Source: a virus
DNA length: 39,008 nucleotides
Virus record (IMG/VR): IMGVR_UViG_3300037847_004035
Location: 3,712-42,719 of that record
Direction: 5' to 3' (one strand)
Shown in pieces: positions 1-6,300 of the stretch. The notes under the pieces were generated by a model. It did not search any database. It saw only the letters and a program-made list of their open reading frames with translations, and had not been told where the DNA came from. Position numbers and translations under genes: made by a program. Position 1 is the stretch's first letter; every line of letters begins with the position of its first letter.

Positions 1-44
1 TCAAGAACAGTGACAACACCGTTAACAACAATGAACTTGTTCAT
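1..44 (-). CDS. Partial unknown gene cut by left edge
   Basis: An ATG at 42-44 on the minus strand opens a frame that stays open to the window edge and encodes MNKFIVVNGVVTVL. It is preceded by an AT-rich stretch and by an inverted repeat at 68-93. Only 14 full codons are visible, so no function can be assigned. It continues the minus-strand block on the left side of the window. Confidence 0.5.
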   Translation of the reverse strand, partial: MNKFIVVNGVVTVL

Positions 45-67
45 GTAAAATAAAATAAAAGAATGTA

Positions 68-93
68 TCTATCTGTTATTGGTCATAGATAGA
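68..93. promoter_or_regulatory. Inverted repeat, possible operator
   Basis: TCTATCT at 68-74 is mirrored by AGATAGA at 87-93 with a 12-base spacer. It lies about 25 bases upstream of the minus-strand start at 44, within a 127-base AT-rich gap that holds no gene. The position fits an operator or leader hairpin for the partial gene. Low sequence complexity (ATAG/CTAT units) means it could arise by chance. Confidence 0.25.
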
Positions 94-137
94 AAGTACC
101 ATATACATATATCATATGAGATGATAGTGAACCAAAC

Positions 138-157
138 AGATAGCCCGAAGGCTACCT
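138..157 (-). terminator. Hairpin terminator after the 172-603 gene
   Basis: Eight paired positions, AGATAGCC (138-145) and GGCTACCT (150-157), enclose the tetraloop CGAA, which reads UUCG on the minus strand, a very stable loop. One pair is a G-U wobble in the minus-strand RNA. It sits 15 bases beyond the stop of the minus-strand gene ending at 172. The following bases are only moderately T-rich, so termination may be partial. Confidence 0.5.
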
Positions 158-171
158 GAGAGGTTAGTACG

Positions 172-603
172 CTAGACAGCGACCATAGTTGCTCCTGTCT
201 GCTTGTGCATGCCAACGAAGGCTTTCGTTAGTAGACCAAGACAGTCGTTAAGAGCTTGTACGCCGCCGTTAGACGCTAGTCTGTAGTTAGTGTCGCCACA
301 TAGACTAGCCATACGTTGACTAATAGACTTGCTGACAACGATGTTGCTTTCCCAGTCCTCGCAAGAGAACCAGATAGTAGCACGACCGTCAGCTGATAGA
401 CGAAGCTTGCCGCCTTCTTCTACAGAGGTAAGACCTAACGAAGAGACGAAGTTACCTTTAGCACGAAGCTTAGTAAGGAACTCGACGATAGGTACTCTGT
501 TAGTAAAGTACTCTGCAGAACTGAGAGACTGAACCTCCCTACTGTTAGCTTTGATGTCGTTGAATAGAGCGTTGAACGCTTGAGTGTTTGTAGCTGATGC
601 CAT
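172..603 (-). CDS. Hypothetical protein, 143 aa
   Basis: I do not recognise this protein. The frame can be extended to an ATG at 726, but I place the start at the ATG at 601-603 (MASATNTQAF...). The 41 codons upstream encode a Trp/Pro/Arg-rich stretch unlike the rest, and the same DNA folds into several hairpins, so it is better read as an untranslated leader. The 143-residue product is soluble, with no signal peptide or membrane segment, and ends in a small hydrophobic tail (GATMVAV). It is the last gene before a UUCG-loop hairpin at 138-157. Terminators on both sides suggest it is transcribed as its own unit. Confidence 0.6.
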   Translation of the reverse strand: MASATNTQAFNALFNDIKANSREVQSLSSAEYFTNRVPIVEFLTKLRAKGNFVSSLGLTSVEEGGKLRLSADGRATIWFSCEDWESNIVVSKSISQRMASLCGDTNYRLASNGGVQALNDCLGLLTKAFVGMHKQTGATMVAV

Positions 604-745
604 AACTGAAACTGAATACTGCCTGGTAACTTGGCGAAATTGCCAGAAAAGACCACGGGGGCAGAGCCCGTTGGCCCAAGCAATTGCCGGGGTAGCTATA
701 GGTATTCCCAGCGGTCTCTTCCACATGAGTTTTTCAGATCCTGGG
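604..745 (-). ncRNA. Candidate structured 5' leader RNA
   Basis: Directly upstream of the start at 603, the minus strand folds into several stems. Stem 1 pairs 707-711 plus 713 with 740-745 (one bulge). Stem 2 pairs 651-659 with 667-676: ACGGG/CCCGT extended by GGCC/GGTC across one bulged A. Stem 3 pairs TGGC 632-635 with GCCA 642-645. The outer pair TGGT 624-627/ACCA 652-655 competes with stem 2. The region is GC-richer than its surroundings. It could be a cis-regulatory leader (riboswitch-like or protein-binding) or a separate small RNA. Folds were found by eye, with no conservation data. Confidence 0.4.
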
Positions 746-755
746 TAGGGGGCAT

Positions 756-782
756 AAAAAACCCCCGCACTTTATACGGGGG
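756..782 (-). terminator. Rho-independent terminator, minus strand
   Basis: CCCCCG (762-767) pairs with CGGGGG (777-782) around a nine-base loop. On the minus strand the stem is followed by six T (756-761). It ends transcription of the gene finishing at 891. A further run of five G at 748-752 could pair with 762-766 instead, giving a competing hairpin. Confidence 0.75.
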
Positions 783-837
783 CATTTCTTCTAAAAGAAA
801 GTAACCAAAGAAAAAAGGAGGTAGAAGAAATTATTAA

Positions 838-875
838 TTAGCTACGATTGCTAATCAGTAGCGCAAAGCTACGAT
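838..875. repeat. Two adjacent small hairpins sharing a repeat
   Basis: TTAGC (838-842)/GCTAA (850-854) and GTAGC (858-862)/GCTAC (868-872) form neighbouring stems, and AGCTACGAT occurs twice (840-848 and 867-875). They lie between the stop of the gene ending at 891 and the terminator at 756-782. They may protect the 3' end of that transcript. An AAAAAAGGAGG string at about 814-824 has no start codon after it. Confidence 0.3.
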
Positions 876-890
876 ATAATTTTTTAAAAG

Positions 891-1211
891 TCAAGCCCCA
901 CAGCTTAAACATTCCTCCTGGTCTAGATCACATCTTTCCATAGACTTAATTTTTTCCTCAGCTTCTGCTAACTTATCTGTGTCTATAAAGCTGGGTTCAT
1001 CCCAGTCAGCTGGTTCGACATCTTCTGTTACCGACAGTAGTTCCCATGTCTCAAGGTCTAGTTCTTTGATCTGTGCTAATAGTTCTTGCCAACGAGCATC
1101 AGCTGCTTCGTCACTACCTAGGTCATACATGCTACCTGTGTGTAGGTTTGCCCAGATCCTTGCGTTTTCTTTTAGTAGCGCATCTACTTTTTCTCTTGTG
1201 TTACTTTCCAT
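891..1211 (-). CDS. Hypothetical acidic protein with Cys tail, 106 aa
   Basis: I do not recognise the family. The start is the ATG at 1209-1211 (MESNTREKV...); a further in-frame TTG at 1226 lies in a terminator U-tract and is rejected. The protein is acidic and helical, with repeated Glu/Asp/Leu stretches, and ends in a small cysteine cluster (CDLDQEECLSCGA, pattern C-x7-C-x2-C) that could bind a metal. It is downstream of the 1275-1544 gene, separated by a terminator whose T-run ends only 13 bases before this start, so it is probably expressed by read-through or by its own promoter inside that gap. Confidence 0.6.
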   Translation of the reverse strand: MESNTREKVDALLKENARIWANLHTGSMYDLGSDEAADARWQELLAQIKELDLETWELLSVTEDVEPADWDEPSFIDTDKLAEAEEKIKSMERCDLDQEECLSCGA

Positions 1212-1224
1212 AATACTAGTGGAC

Positions 1225-1257
1225 AAAAAAACTACTGGAGGTGTTCCCCCCAGTAGT
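1225..1257 (-). terminator. Terminator just before the 1211 start
   Basis: ACTACTGG (1231-1238) pairs with CCAGTAGT (1250-1257), followed on the minus strand by a seven-T run (1225-1231). It lies after the gene ending at 1275 and immediately before the next start codon at 1211. CCTCC at 1266-1270 could alternatively pair with GGAGG at 1237-1241 and disrupt the terminator arm, as in attenuation. Confidence 0.7.
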
Positions 1258-1274
1258 TAGATATGCCTCCTTTT

Positions 1275-1544
1275 TTATTTAAGATTATTAAAATATAGGC
1301 GTCTTACTATGTCACCCAGGAAGTTTTCGTCTAGAAGTTCATTAATCTTATCTCTGATCTCCCCACTAGTTGCACCATGTAGATCTTTTTCTTCGAGTTC
1401 TTTGGTCCACTCGATTAGTTGTGCGACTACAAGGACAAAGTAGGGCCCATGTAAACTACATAGGTATTCATACTCTTCGTCTGGTAGGGGAAATACGATT
1501 AATCCTCTAGTTTCTTCTTCTATTGGATGTCTTAGATTTGACAT
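1275..1544 (-). CDS. Hypothetical protein, 89 aa
   Basis: The chosen start is the ATG at 1542-1544 (MSNLRHPIEE...); the frame also contains a TTG at 1550, but this belongs to the promoter-like TATATTTG element. The product is small, acidic and probably helical, with an aromatic-rich middle (DEEYEYLCSLHGPYF) and no membrane segment or signal peptide. I do not recognise it. It is the second gene of the minus-strand block, between the exonuclease gene and the 891-1211 gene, and is followed by a terminator at 1225-1257. Confidence 0.6.
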   Translation of the reverse strand: MSNLRHPIEEETRGLIVFPLPDEEYEYLCSLHGPYFVLVVAQLIEWTKELEEKDLHGATSGEIRDKINELLDENFLGDIVRRLYFNNLK

Positions 1545-1547
1545 ATT

Positions 1548-1555
1548 CAAATATA
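1548..1555 (-). promoter_or_regulatory. Bacteroidota-type -7 element
   Basis: On the minus strand these bases read TATATTTG, an exact match to the Bacteroidota -7 consensus TAnnTTTG. It ends only four bases before the ATG at 1544, so a transcript from it would be leaderless or nearly so. A double palindrome TTATAA-c-TTATAA at 1567-1579 lies upstream. No clear TTG -33 element is present. Confidence 0.4.
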
Positions 1556-1599
1556 CGAATTACAGCTTATAACTTATAATTAAATCGGCTAGGAAAAAA

Positions 1600-2358
1600 C
1601 TAAACGTGGTTTTTAATTTTGTATTCTAAGAACTTAGAGTACTGTTTAGTAGAGATCCTGTAGCATCTTTTGCAAGACTTACACTGCATTTTTTGTTTCT
1701 CAGTGCCTGTAGTAGTAACATGGGTACCGTTGCGGATGATGTCAACGCTGCCGCAGTTTGGACATGACCATTTGCTGCCGCCCTTGATTACTCCTGCATG
1801 AGACTTTAGTGGTACTACACCTATAATCTTCTCATACACTTGTTGTAGTAGGACTACGTCCTGCTCACAGTAGTCTATCATCTCTGCCATTCTAGAGCCA
1901 TCTCCAAAGACTATGTTCTGCCATAGGTCTCCGTCGACTTTTATTTTTTCTCCTAAATCAAAATACCGCCCAATAGCATCTAGTCTATTTGACGGTAGTT
2001 TTAAATTAGAGCGGACTGACTTTAGTGTGTCTAGTGTTTGCCATCTAGGCACGGTGTGGATTCCGTGGTAAAGAGCTCTTGTTCTAACCCATGGTATATC
2101 GAAGCGATCTCCGTTGTGTCCTATGATCTCGTTAGCTTTATTCATTATCTTAACGAACTCATGGATTAGTTTTTTATCGTCTTTTTTGGTGCCCCAGTCT
2201 AAAGTGTGTACTTTATCCTTATCTTGCCATTTATAGGATACGCAAATAATCTTTGCATCTTCTATGACATTATTGTAACTCAGACGAGTTCTATAAGAGG
2301 GTCTCCAGAACCAGCCAATACATGGACTAGTCTCAATATCAAAAAATAAACGTTTCAT
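1600..2358 (-). CDS. DEDDy 3'-5' exonuclease with zinc ribbon
   Basis: A 252-residue DnaQ-like (RNase H fold) exonuclease. Motif I is FDIET (D7, E9), motif II is HNGDRFD (D87) and motif III is YCEQD (Y163, D167). The Tyr at motif III places it with DEDDy enzymes, such as the proofreading domain of family B polymerases and the YprB-like group. After about residue 190 comes a zinc ribbon: CPNC (C199, C202) and CKSC (C226, C229), with an extra C232. That part resembles the nucleic-acid-binding zinc fingers of IS1-type InsA proteins. It probably trims DNA ends during replication, recombination or host DNA breakdown. No polymerase is fused or adjacent in this window. It is the first minus-strand gene, divergent from the virion operon. 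Confidence 0.85.
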   Translation of the reverse strand: MKRLFFDIETSPCIGWFWRPSYRTRLSYNNVIEDAKIICVSYKWQDKDKVHTLDWGTKKDDKKLIHEFVKIMNKANEIIGHNGDRFDIPWVRTRALYHGIHTVPRWQTLDTLKSVRSNLKLPSNRLDAIGRYFDLGEKIKVDGDLWQNIVFGDGSRMAEMIDYCEQDVVLLQQVYEKIIGVVPLKSHAGVIKGGSKWSCPNCGSVDIIRNGTHVTTTGTEKQKMQCKSCKRCYRISTKQYSKFLEYKIKNHV

Positions 2359-2409
2359 AAATTAAGGTTTAGGTTGTTAGCAGTAGTAAAGCCACAGAAG
2401 GATGAGTTG

Positions 2410-2427
2410 ATCAGAATAATATCTGAT
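2410..2427. promoter_or_regulatory. Palindrome in divergent control region
   Basis: ATCAGA (2410-2415) and TCTGAT (2422-2427) form a perfect inverted repeat with a six-base spacer. A third TCTGAT occurs about 25 bases downstream. It lies in the 223-base gap between the exonuclease gene and the virion operon, just before a TATCTTTG element at 2435-2442. This arrangement is typical of a repressor or activator site. Confidence 0.35.
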
Positions 2428-2434
2428 GACTTAT

Positions 2435-2442
2435 TATCTTTG
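2435..2442 (+). promoter_or_regulatory. Upstream TATCTTTG element
   Basis: An exact TAnnTTTG match, identical to the element at 2550-2557. The nearest upstream TTG is about 25 bases away, longer than the usual 17-20, so it is a weak promoter candidate. It could give a longer leader for the virion operon. Confidence 0.25.
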
Positions 2443-2515
2443 GTCATACTTTCTGATGAAGTGGGATTATGTTTAGATTGGATATCTAACATCGACACAA
2501 AGTTAGGGATAAATT

Positions 2516-2537
2516 TTCACACAATTTGTTATGTGAA
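2516..2537. promoter_or_regulatory. Inverted repeat over the -33 region
   Basis: TTCACA (2516-2521) and TGTGAA (2532-2537) form a perfect inverted repeat with a ten-base spacer. The spacer contains the TTTG (2525-2528) that would serve as the -33 box of the promoter at 2550. A protein bound here would occlude that promoter. Confidence 0.35.
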
Positions 2538-2557
2538 TAAAGATTTTTATATCTTTG
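2525..2557 (+). promoter_or_regulatory. Promoter of the virion operon
   Basis: TTTG at 2525-2528 and TATCTTTG at 2550-2557 match the Bacteroidota -33 (TTTG/TTG) and -7 (TAnnTTTG) elements with a 21-base spacer, slightly longer than usual. The first start codon is at 2582, leaving a short leader. It is the first plus-strand signal before about 36 kb of co-directional genes. Confidence 0.5.
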
Positions 2558-2581
2558 TACTCGAAAGAACACAAAAGAGCA

Positions 2582-3166
2582 ATGAAATCTTACCCTTTAC
2601 AGGTCCCAACTAACAAAGATAGAATCTATGATCAGTTCTTGGCTATCATAAATTTTTTAGTGTATGAGGTGGATGGTGCAGTTACAAAAGCTAGTCCGCT
2701 TACAAACAAAGAACTTTCAGTGTTAGCTAGTATTATGTACTACAATGATAAGTATCGTAACCTTCCACAGCCGGAGAGGTCAGAATATATCATGAGTACT
2801 GATATTAGAAGAAAGATTAGGGAGAAGCTAGATTTAAAAGCTAATCATCTTAATAATATTATTGCTAGGTTAAAACAAAAGAACTACTTAGGTAAGCCTG
2901 TGTTGAAAGACTCACAGTTATCGCCAGTTCTTGATATATATCTAGATGATGATATATCTATAGAGTTTAAGTTAAATTATGCAGAACTACCAAAAGAGCC
3001 AGAGACAGTTGATAGAGCGCCTATCCCAGAAATACAACCTGAGCCCAGACAGAGTAAGCAGTTTGCTAGCGATGATGGGAAGATTTACAGTATCAAAAAT
3101 GTCGGAGATCAAGAAGGGGGAGGACAATCTGTTCGACCCGGAGACAGCCCTGACGATTCACATTAG
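2582..3166 (+). CDS. Putative winged-helix protein before terminase, 194 aa
   Basis: The start is the ATG at 2582-2584 (MKSYPLQVP...); an earlier in-frame TTG at 2555 lies inside the -7 element. Residues about 10-120 are helical and basic. A stretch around LKANHLNNIIARLKQKNYL looks like the recognition helix and wing of a winged-helix fold. The last 55 residues are Pro/Glu/Asp-rich and probably disordered. As first gene of the operon leading into the large terminase, it could be a DNA-binding regulator or a small terminase subunit; neither is proven. The 3' end overlaps another frame. Confidence 0.6.
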   Translation: MKSYPLQVPTNKDRIYDQFLAIINFLVYEVDGAVTKASPLTNKELSVLASIMYYNDKYRNLPQPERSEYIMSTDIRRKIREKLDLKANHLNNIIARLKQKNYLGKPVLKDSQLSPVLDIYLDDDISIEFKLNYAELPKEPETVDRAPIPEIQPEPRQSKQFASDDGKIYSIKNVGDQEGGGQSVRPGDSPDDSH

Positions 3167-3272
3167 TCTATTTGGTAAGTTTATTCCTAAGAAAGCTAGG
3201 ATGCACAAAGTTCGCCAGACCATGGCAACACTAAAGAAAAAGAATGCTATCAAGAAGAACAGAAATATTTGA
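2979..3272 (+). CDS. Small basic protein, start uncertain (up to 97 aa)
   Basis: The frame opens at the ATG at 2979 but overlaps the preceding gene by 188 bases. Internal starts at 3072, 3075 and 3099 (MSEIKKGED..., 57 aa) give shorter, more usual overlaps. Only 3167-3272 is not shared. The C-terminal half is Lys-rich (KKKNAIKKNRNI), suggesting nucleic-acid contact. I do not recognise the family. It overlaps the next gene by 29 bases, which suggests translational coupling. Confidence 0.5.
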   Translation: MQNYQKSQRQLIERLSQKYNLSPDRVSSLLAMMGRFTVSKMSEIKKGEDNLFDPETALTIHISLFGKFIPKKARMHKVRQTMATLKKKNAIKKNRNI

Positions 3273-3759
3273 TACAGAGCGTAACTACTGGGAGGTGTTT
3301 CCTGAAGTAAAGCACCATCCTCAGTTCGGCCTTACATATAAAGGAGATAAGACAAAGAAAAAAACAACGTCTTCTAAAACTATGTGGGCTCTACATCTTG
3401 TATGTCACCCAAAGTCTCTAATGTACTATGATCCAAATAAGCTAGAGAATGTAAAAGGTTTACTTCCTAAGTCATGGGACTGGGGGTCAGACTCAGAGAA
3501 TAGTATGTTAGAGACTTACAGGGGGCTAATGCTTACAGAGGCGCAAAAGGCTCTAGCGGACTGGGACGAGATGATAAAGAAAAGATCTGCCTACCTAAAG
3601 AATCAAGAGTATGATTTAGAGAATGGGGGCGATCTTGATAAGCTACACAGAAATACATATGCTATCTATAAGGATTACCAGAAGATCTGTGATGAACTAA
3701 CTAACGAAGAAAATTCTAATATAAACTCGCTTTCATTATCAGAGAGCGGTGAAATCTAA
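3244..3759 (+). CDS. Hypothetical pre-terminase protein, 171 aa
   Basis: A soluble protein rich in Trp, Tyr and Lys in its first half and acidic at its end. It contains a KGDKTKKKTTSSKTMWAL stretch and no signal peptide or membrane segment. I do not recognise a domain. It lies between two small overlapping genes and the large terminase, a position where small terminase subunits are common, but its sequence does not show a clear helix-turn-helix. Confidence 0.65.
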   Translation: MLSRRTEIFDTERNYWEVFPEVKHHPQFGLTYKGDKTKKKTTSSKTMWALHLVCHPKSLMYYDPNKLENVKGLLPKSWDWGSDSENSMLETYRGLMLTEAQKALADWDEMIKKRSAYLKNQEYDLENGGDLDKLHRNTYAIYKDYQKICDELTNEENSNINSLSLSESGEI

Positions 3760-3764
3760 AACAA

Positions 3765-4115
3765 ATGAGTAAAAAGAAAACTAGTGTGCCATCAAGTCAC
3801 CAAGTAACCCTGCAGAAGATTAATGCGATCGGAAAAGAAATGCAAGACTTTAATCTTAAAGCTACAGAAGCTGTAAACTACCAGAACGGTATGATACAGG
3901 TTTTACAACTAGTAATAGATAAGATGCTAGAAGAGAATGTAGAAGTTAAAGATTTTGTAGATTTTGACGAAGACAAGTTTAGAGAAGAGTATGGATTCTT
4001 GTTTAGAAACTACTTCATGCATACTGAAACAGGTACTATTATTAAAGTAGTATTTCCAGAAGTAGAAGAAGAAGAAGAAGAACTCGAAGATGAACTTTTG
4101 GACGACAGTAAATAA
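3765..4115 (+). CDS. Hypothetical protein with acidic tail, 116 aa
   Basis: The N-terminus is basic (MSKKKTSVPS), the middle is helical with coiled-coil-like spacing (about residues 15-55), and the C-terminus is an almost pure Glu/Asp run. The coding sequence overlaps the terminase start by 26 bases. Size, helix content and position make it another small terminase candidate, ahead of the 171-aa neighbour in my view, but no diagnostic motif is visible. Confidence 0.65.
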   Translation: MSKKKTSVPSSHQVTLQKINAIGKEMQDFNLKATEAVNYQNGMIQVLQLVIDKMLEENVEVKDFVDFDEDKFREEYGFLFRNYFMHTETGTIIKVVFPEVEEEEEELEDELLDDSK

Positions 4116-6276
4116 TTCGTCTTTTGTTCTGCCTGAGATCCCAAGCCTCCATCCTATAGCTGACCGCTATGAGTATCGAGACTTTTGGAAACAGCAGAAG
4201 AGAAGAATAATTGAAGGGCATTGGGAGTCTGGTAAATGGATTCCCGGCCCTTTGTATTATTATATAAACTTCCACAATATTCTTGTAGAAGATCCTAGGA
4301 CTCTTGCACAGAAACCTGGCAAGCCTTGGCTACGTGATATAGACTGGGAGTTGTTTCTTATCTATGAGGAGTGCCGAGGGTTCTCAGGATTTACAGAAGA
4401 TACTGAGATAACATGCAATAGATTTCTTGGACCAGAACGTGCAGCTATAGAAGAGATGGGCATGTTGACCCAGTATATTTCTCTAGGCGTAATACGAGAA
4501 GAAGACCTGTCAAAGAAGTATATGCCTGCCCGAGCATACCTAAGAACTATCCATGACAAGAACTTAGGCAAACCTCTATACCAGAACTCAGCTAAGAATC
4601 TTATATCTATACAGGCCCGTGGAGGCGGTAAGTCATATGCATCTGCAGGTATTGGTGCACATAACTGGTTAACAGGGGGTGCTATAGACTACGATGAATA
4701 TCTACGAGCTAAGAAAAATAAGAGACCGCTTACATCAGATACAGTCATAGGAGCTATTGACTCTAAGTGGTCAGGCCCATTACTAGATAAGATCTTGTTT
4801 GGTATGAATAATTTACCAGGTGAGTTTGAGTACGAGTCTTCGATATTCCCTAGTCCGCTATATAAAGGATGGTCGGGGTCAAAGAAAGAAGGATCATTTC
4901 TTAAGAACGTGGATGGCTCATACCTATACCATAGAACTTTTAGAAACAACCCGCTAGCTGGTAATGCAGGTCGTCCTAACCTGGTAATGCTAGATGAGAT
5001 TGGTTTCTTTGATATTCTTGTAGAGACCATTGGTGCACTAGAGGGAGCAGAGGCATCGAAGATGTTTAAGCGTCAGGTGCTATGGATGCTAGGTACAGGT
5101 GGTTATACTCAGGGCGGATCTGTACTATTTGCAGAGAACGTATTCCGTAATCCAGAGCAATACAACTGTTTAGCATTTGATGATACCTTTGAGTCTAGGG
5201 GTAAGATAGGATACTTTGTGCCTGTAATTCAGACTCGTAATAAACACAAGAAAGGCCCTAATCTTATTACAGACGAGAACTCTGCTATGATGGAAGAAGA
5301 TGTAGCAAGAGATAAGAAGCGTAGAGATCTGACCCGATACCAGGTACATATTATTAATAATCCGCTTTTACCTTCTGAGGCATTCCTTGTAACAGAGGGC
5401 ACTAGATTTCCTACTGTGTTGCTCAAGGATCAGCTATCGGAGGTACTAGGAGGTAAGAAGAAAAGATTCTTAGATGCTACTTATAAAGGCTGGTTAAAGT
5501 TTAACGATAAAGAGGAGCTGTACTTTGAGACTGTCCAGGATGCAGTGCCTATTAGAACTTTTCCGCTAGATAGAAGCGAGAAGAAACAAGGCCTTATAGA
5601 ATTATTTCAAAAGCCTAAGCGAAATGAAGAGGATGAGATAGACTCTAGAAGATATATAGCAGGTATTGACGTTGTTGATAAAGCTAAGTCTACCACAGAC
5701 TCTTTACCTTCTATTATAGTATTCGATAGAATTACAAAAACTATTGTAGCAGAATACACAGGGCGTACAGATGACCCAAAGTTTTTCTACGAAGTTTGTA
5801 GACGTTTGCTCATGTACTATAAGGCTACAGGTATGTACGAGCAGAACTTCATAGGTCTGTTTAATTACTTTGTTCAGAACAACTGTACGTATTTACTAGC
5901 AGAAACTCCGTACCAATTACGAAACTCTGATACATATAGAGTAGGAACAAACACATCTAAGGGAATATTTAACTCAGGCAGGATTAATGATACAGGATTA
6001 GACTACATTAACTCTTGGTTGATGAGTCCTATCTCTATGAATAACGATAATCTAGTTTTAACTACTGTGTTATCGCCAGCATTACTAAAAGAATTGATTA
6101 GATGGAACCCAAAAGGTAACTTTGACCGAGTTTCTGCGTTAATTATGTTGTTTTGGTACGATGAAACAATGCATAAGGCGAAAAAAGAGCAAACAGAGAA
6201 GAGAATGACGTTTTTAGAAAACAAATACTTTACAAAAAGAGGCGTATCTTCCTCAAGAAAAAGATTTTTTGATTAA
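4090..6276 (+). CDS. terL: Terminase large subunit
   Basis: The DNA-packaging motor: an ATPase that pumps DNA into the prohead plus a nuclease that cuts concatemers. At 728 residues it is long for the family, with about 170 residues ahead of the ATPase core. The Walker A is ARGGGKS (176-182, K181), a Gly-rich variant of the usual GRGSGKS. Walker B plus catalytic acid is LVMLDE (D302, E303). The coupling motif is MLGTGG (333-338). The RNase H-like nuclease has IAGIDVV (D527), YLLAET (E605) and NFDRVSA (D679) as metal ligands. The start overlaps the preceding gene. A portal gene follows after 24 bases. Confidence 0.95.
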   Translation: MNFWTTVNNSSFVLPEIPSLHPIADRYEYRDFWKQQKRRIIEGHWESGKWIPGPLYYYINFHNILVEDPRTLAQKPGKPWLRDIDWELFLIYEECRGFSGFTEDTEITCNRFLGPERAAIEEMGMLTQYISLGVIREEDLSKKYMPARAYLRTIHDKNLGKPLYQNSAKNLISIQARGGGKSYASAGIGAHNWLTGGAIDYDEYLRAKKNKRPLTSDTVIGAIDSKWSGPLLDKILFGMNNLPGEFEYESSIFPSPLYKGWSGSKKEGSFLKNVDGSYLYHRTFRNNPLAGNAGRPNLVMLDEIGFFDILVETIGALEGAEASKMFKRQVLWMLGTGGYTQGGSVLFAENVFRNPEQYNCLAFDDTFESRGKIGYFVPVIQTRNKHKKGPNLITDENSAMMEEDVARDKKRRDLTRYQVHIINNPLLPSEAFLVTEGTRFPTVLLKDQLSEVLGGKKKRFLDATYKGWLKFNDKEELYFETVQDAVPIRTFPLDRSEKKQGLIELFQKPKRNEEDEIDSRRYIAGIDVVDKAKSTTDSLPSIIVFDRITKTIVAEYTGRTDDPKFFYEVCRRLLMYYKATGMYEQNFIGLFNYFVQNNCTYLLAETPYQLRNSDTYRVGTNTSKGIFNSGRINDTGLDYINSWLMSPISMNNDNLVLTTVLSPALLKELIRWNPKGNFDRVSALIMLFWYDETMHKAKKEQTEKRMTFLENKYFTKRGVSSSRKRFFD

Positions 6277-6281
6277 TTTTG
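6274..6281 (+). promoter_or_regulatory. TAATTTTG element before portal gene
   Basis: An exact TAnnTTTG match that overlaps the terminase stop codon, 20 bases before the portal start. It is followed by CAAC. The same TAATTTTG-YAA pattern occurs before the scaffold gene. No good -33 TTG is seen at the right distance, so it may be an internal phage-specific promoter or merely AT-rich sequence. Confidence 0.3.
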
Positions 6282-6300
6282 CAACTTAAGGTAGATTATC

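Noticed and set aside
435-683. A second minus-strand frame of 82 codons across the structured leader
   Set aside because: It overlaps the 172-603 gene in another frame and its 5' part coincides with the hairpin region. Its sequence looks like the folded RNA read as protein, not a separate gene.
604-726. N-terminal extension of the 172-603 protein starting at 726
   Set aside because: The 41-residue extension is compositionally odd and lies in hairpin-forming DNA. MASATNTQ at 603 is a more natural start, though translation of the extension is not excluded.
814-824. Perfect Shine-Dalgarno-like AAAAAAGGAGG on the plus strand
   Set aside because: No start codon follows at a usable distance, and Bacteroidota rarely rely on this signal.
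2516-2537. CRP-type site
   Set aside because: The half-sites are in the opposite order (TTCACA...TGTGAA rather than TGTGA...TCACA) and the spacer is ten bases, so it is only an unassigned inverted repeat.
2374-2613. A 79-codon plus-strand open frame in the divergent gap
   Set aside because: It has no ATG, would start on TTG, overlaps the promoter and the real start at 2582, and encodes no recognisable protein. The DNA is better explained as control sequence.
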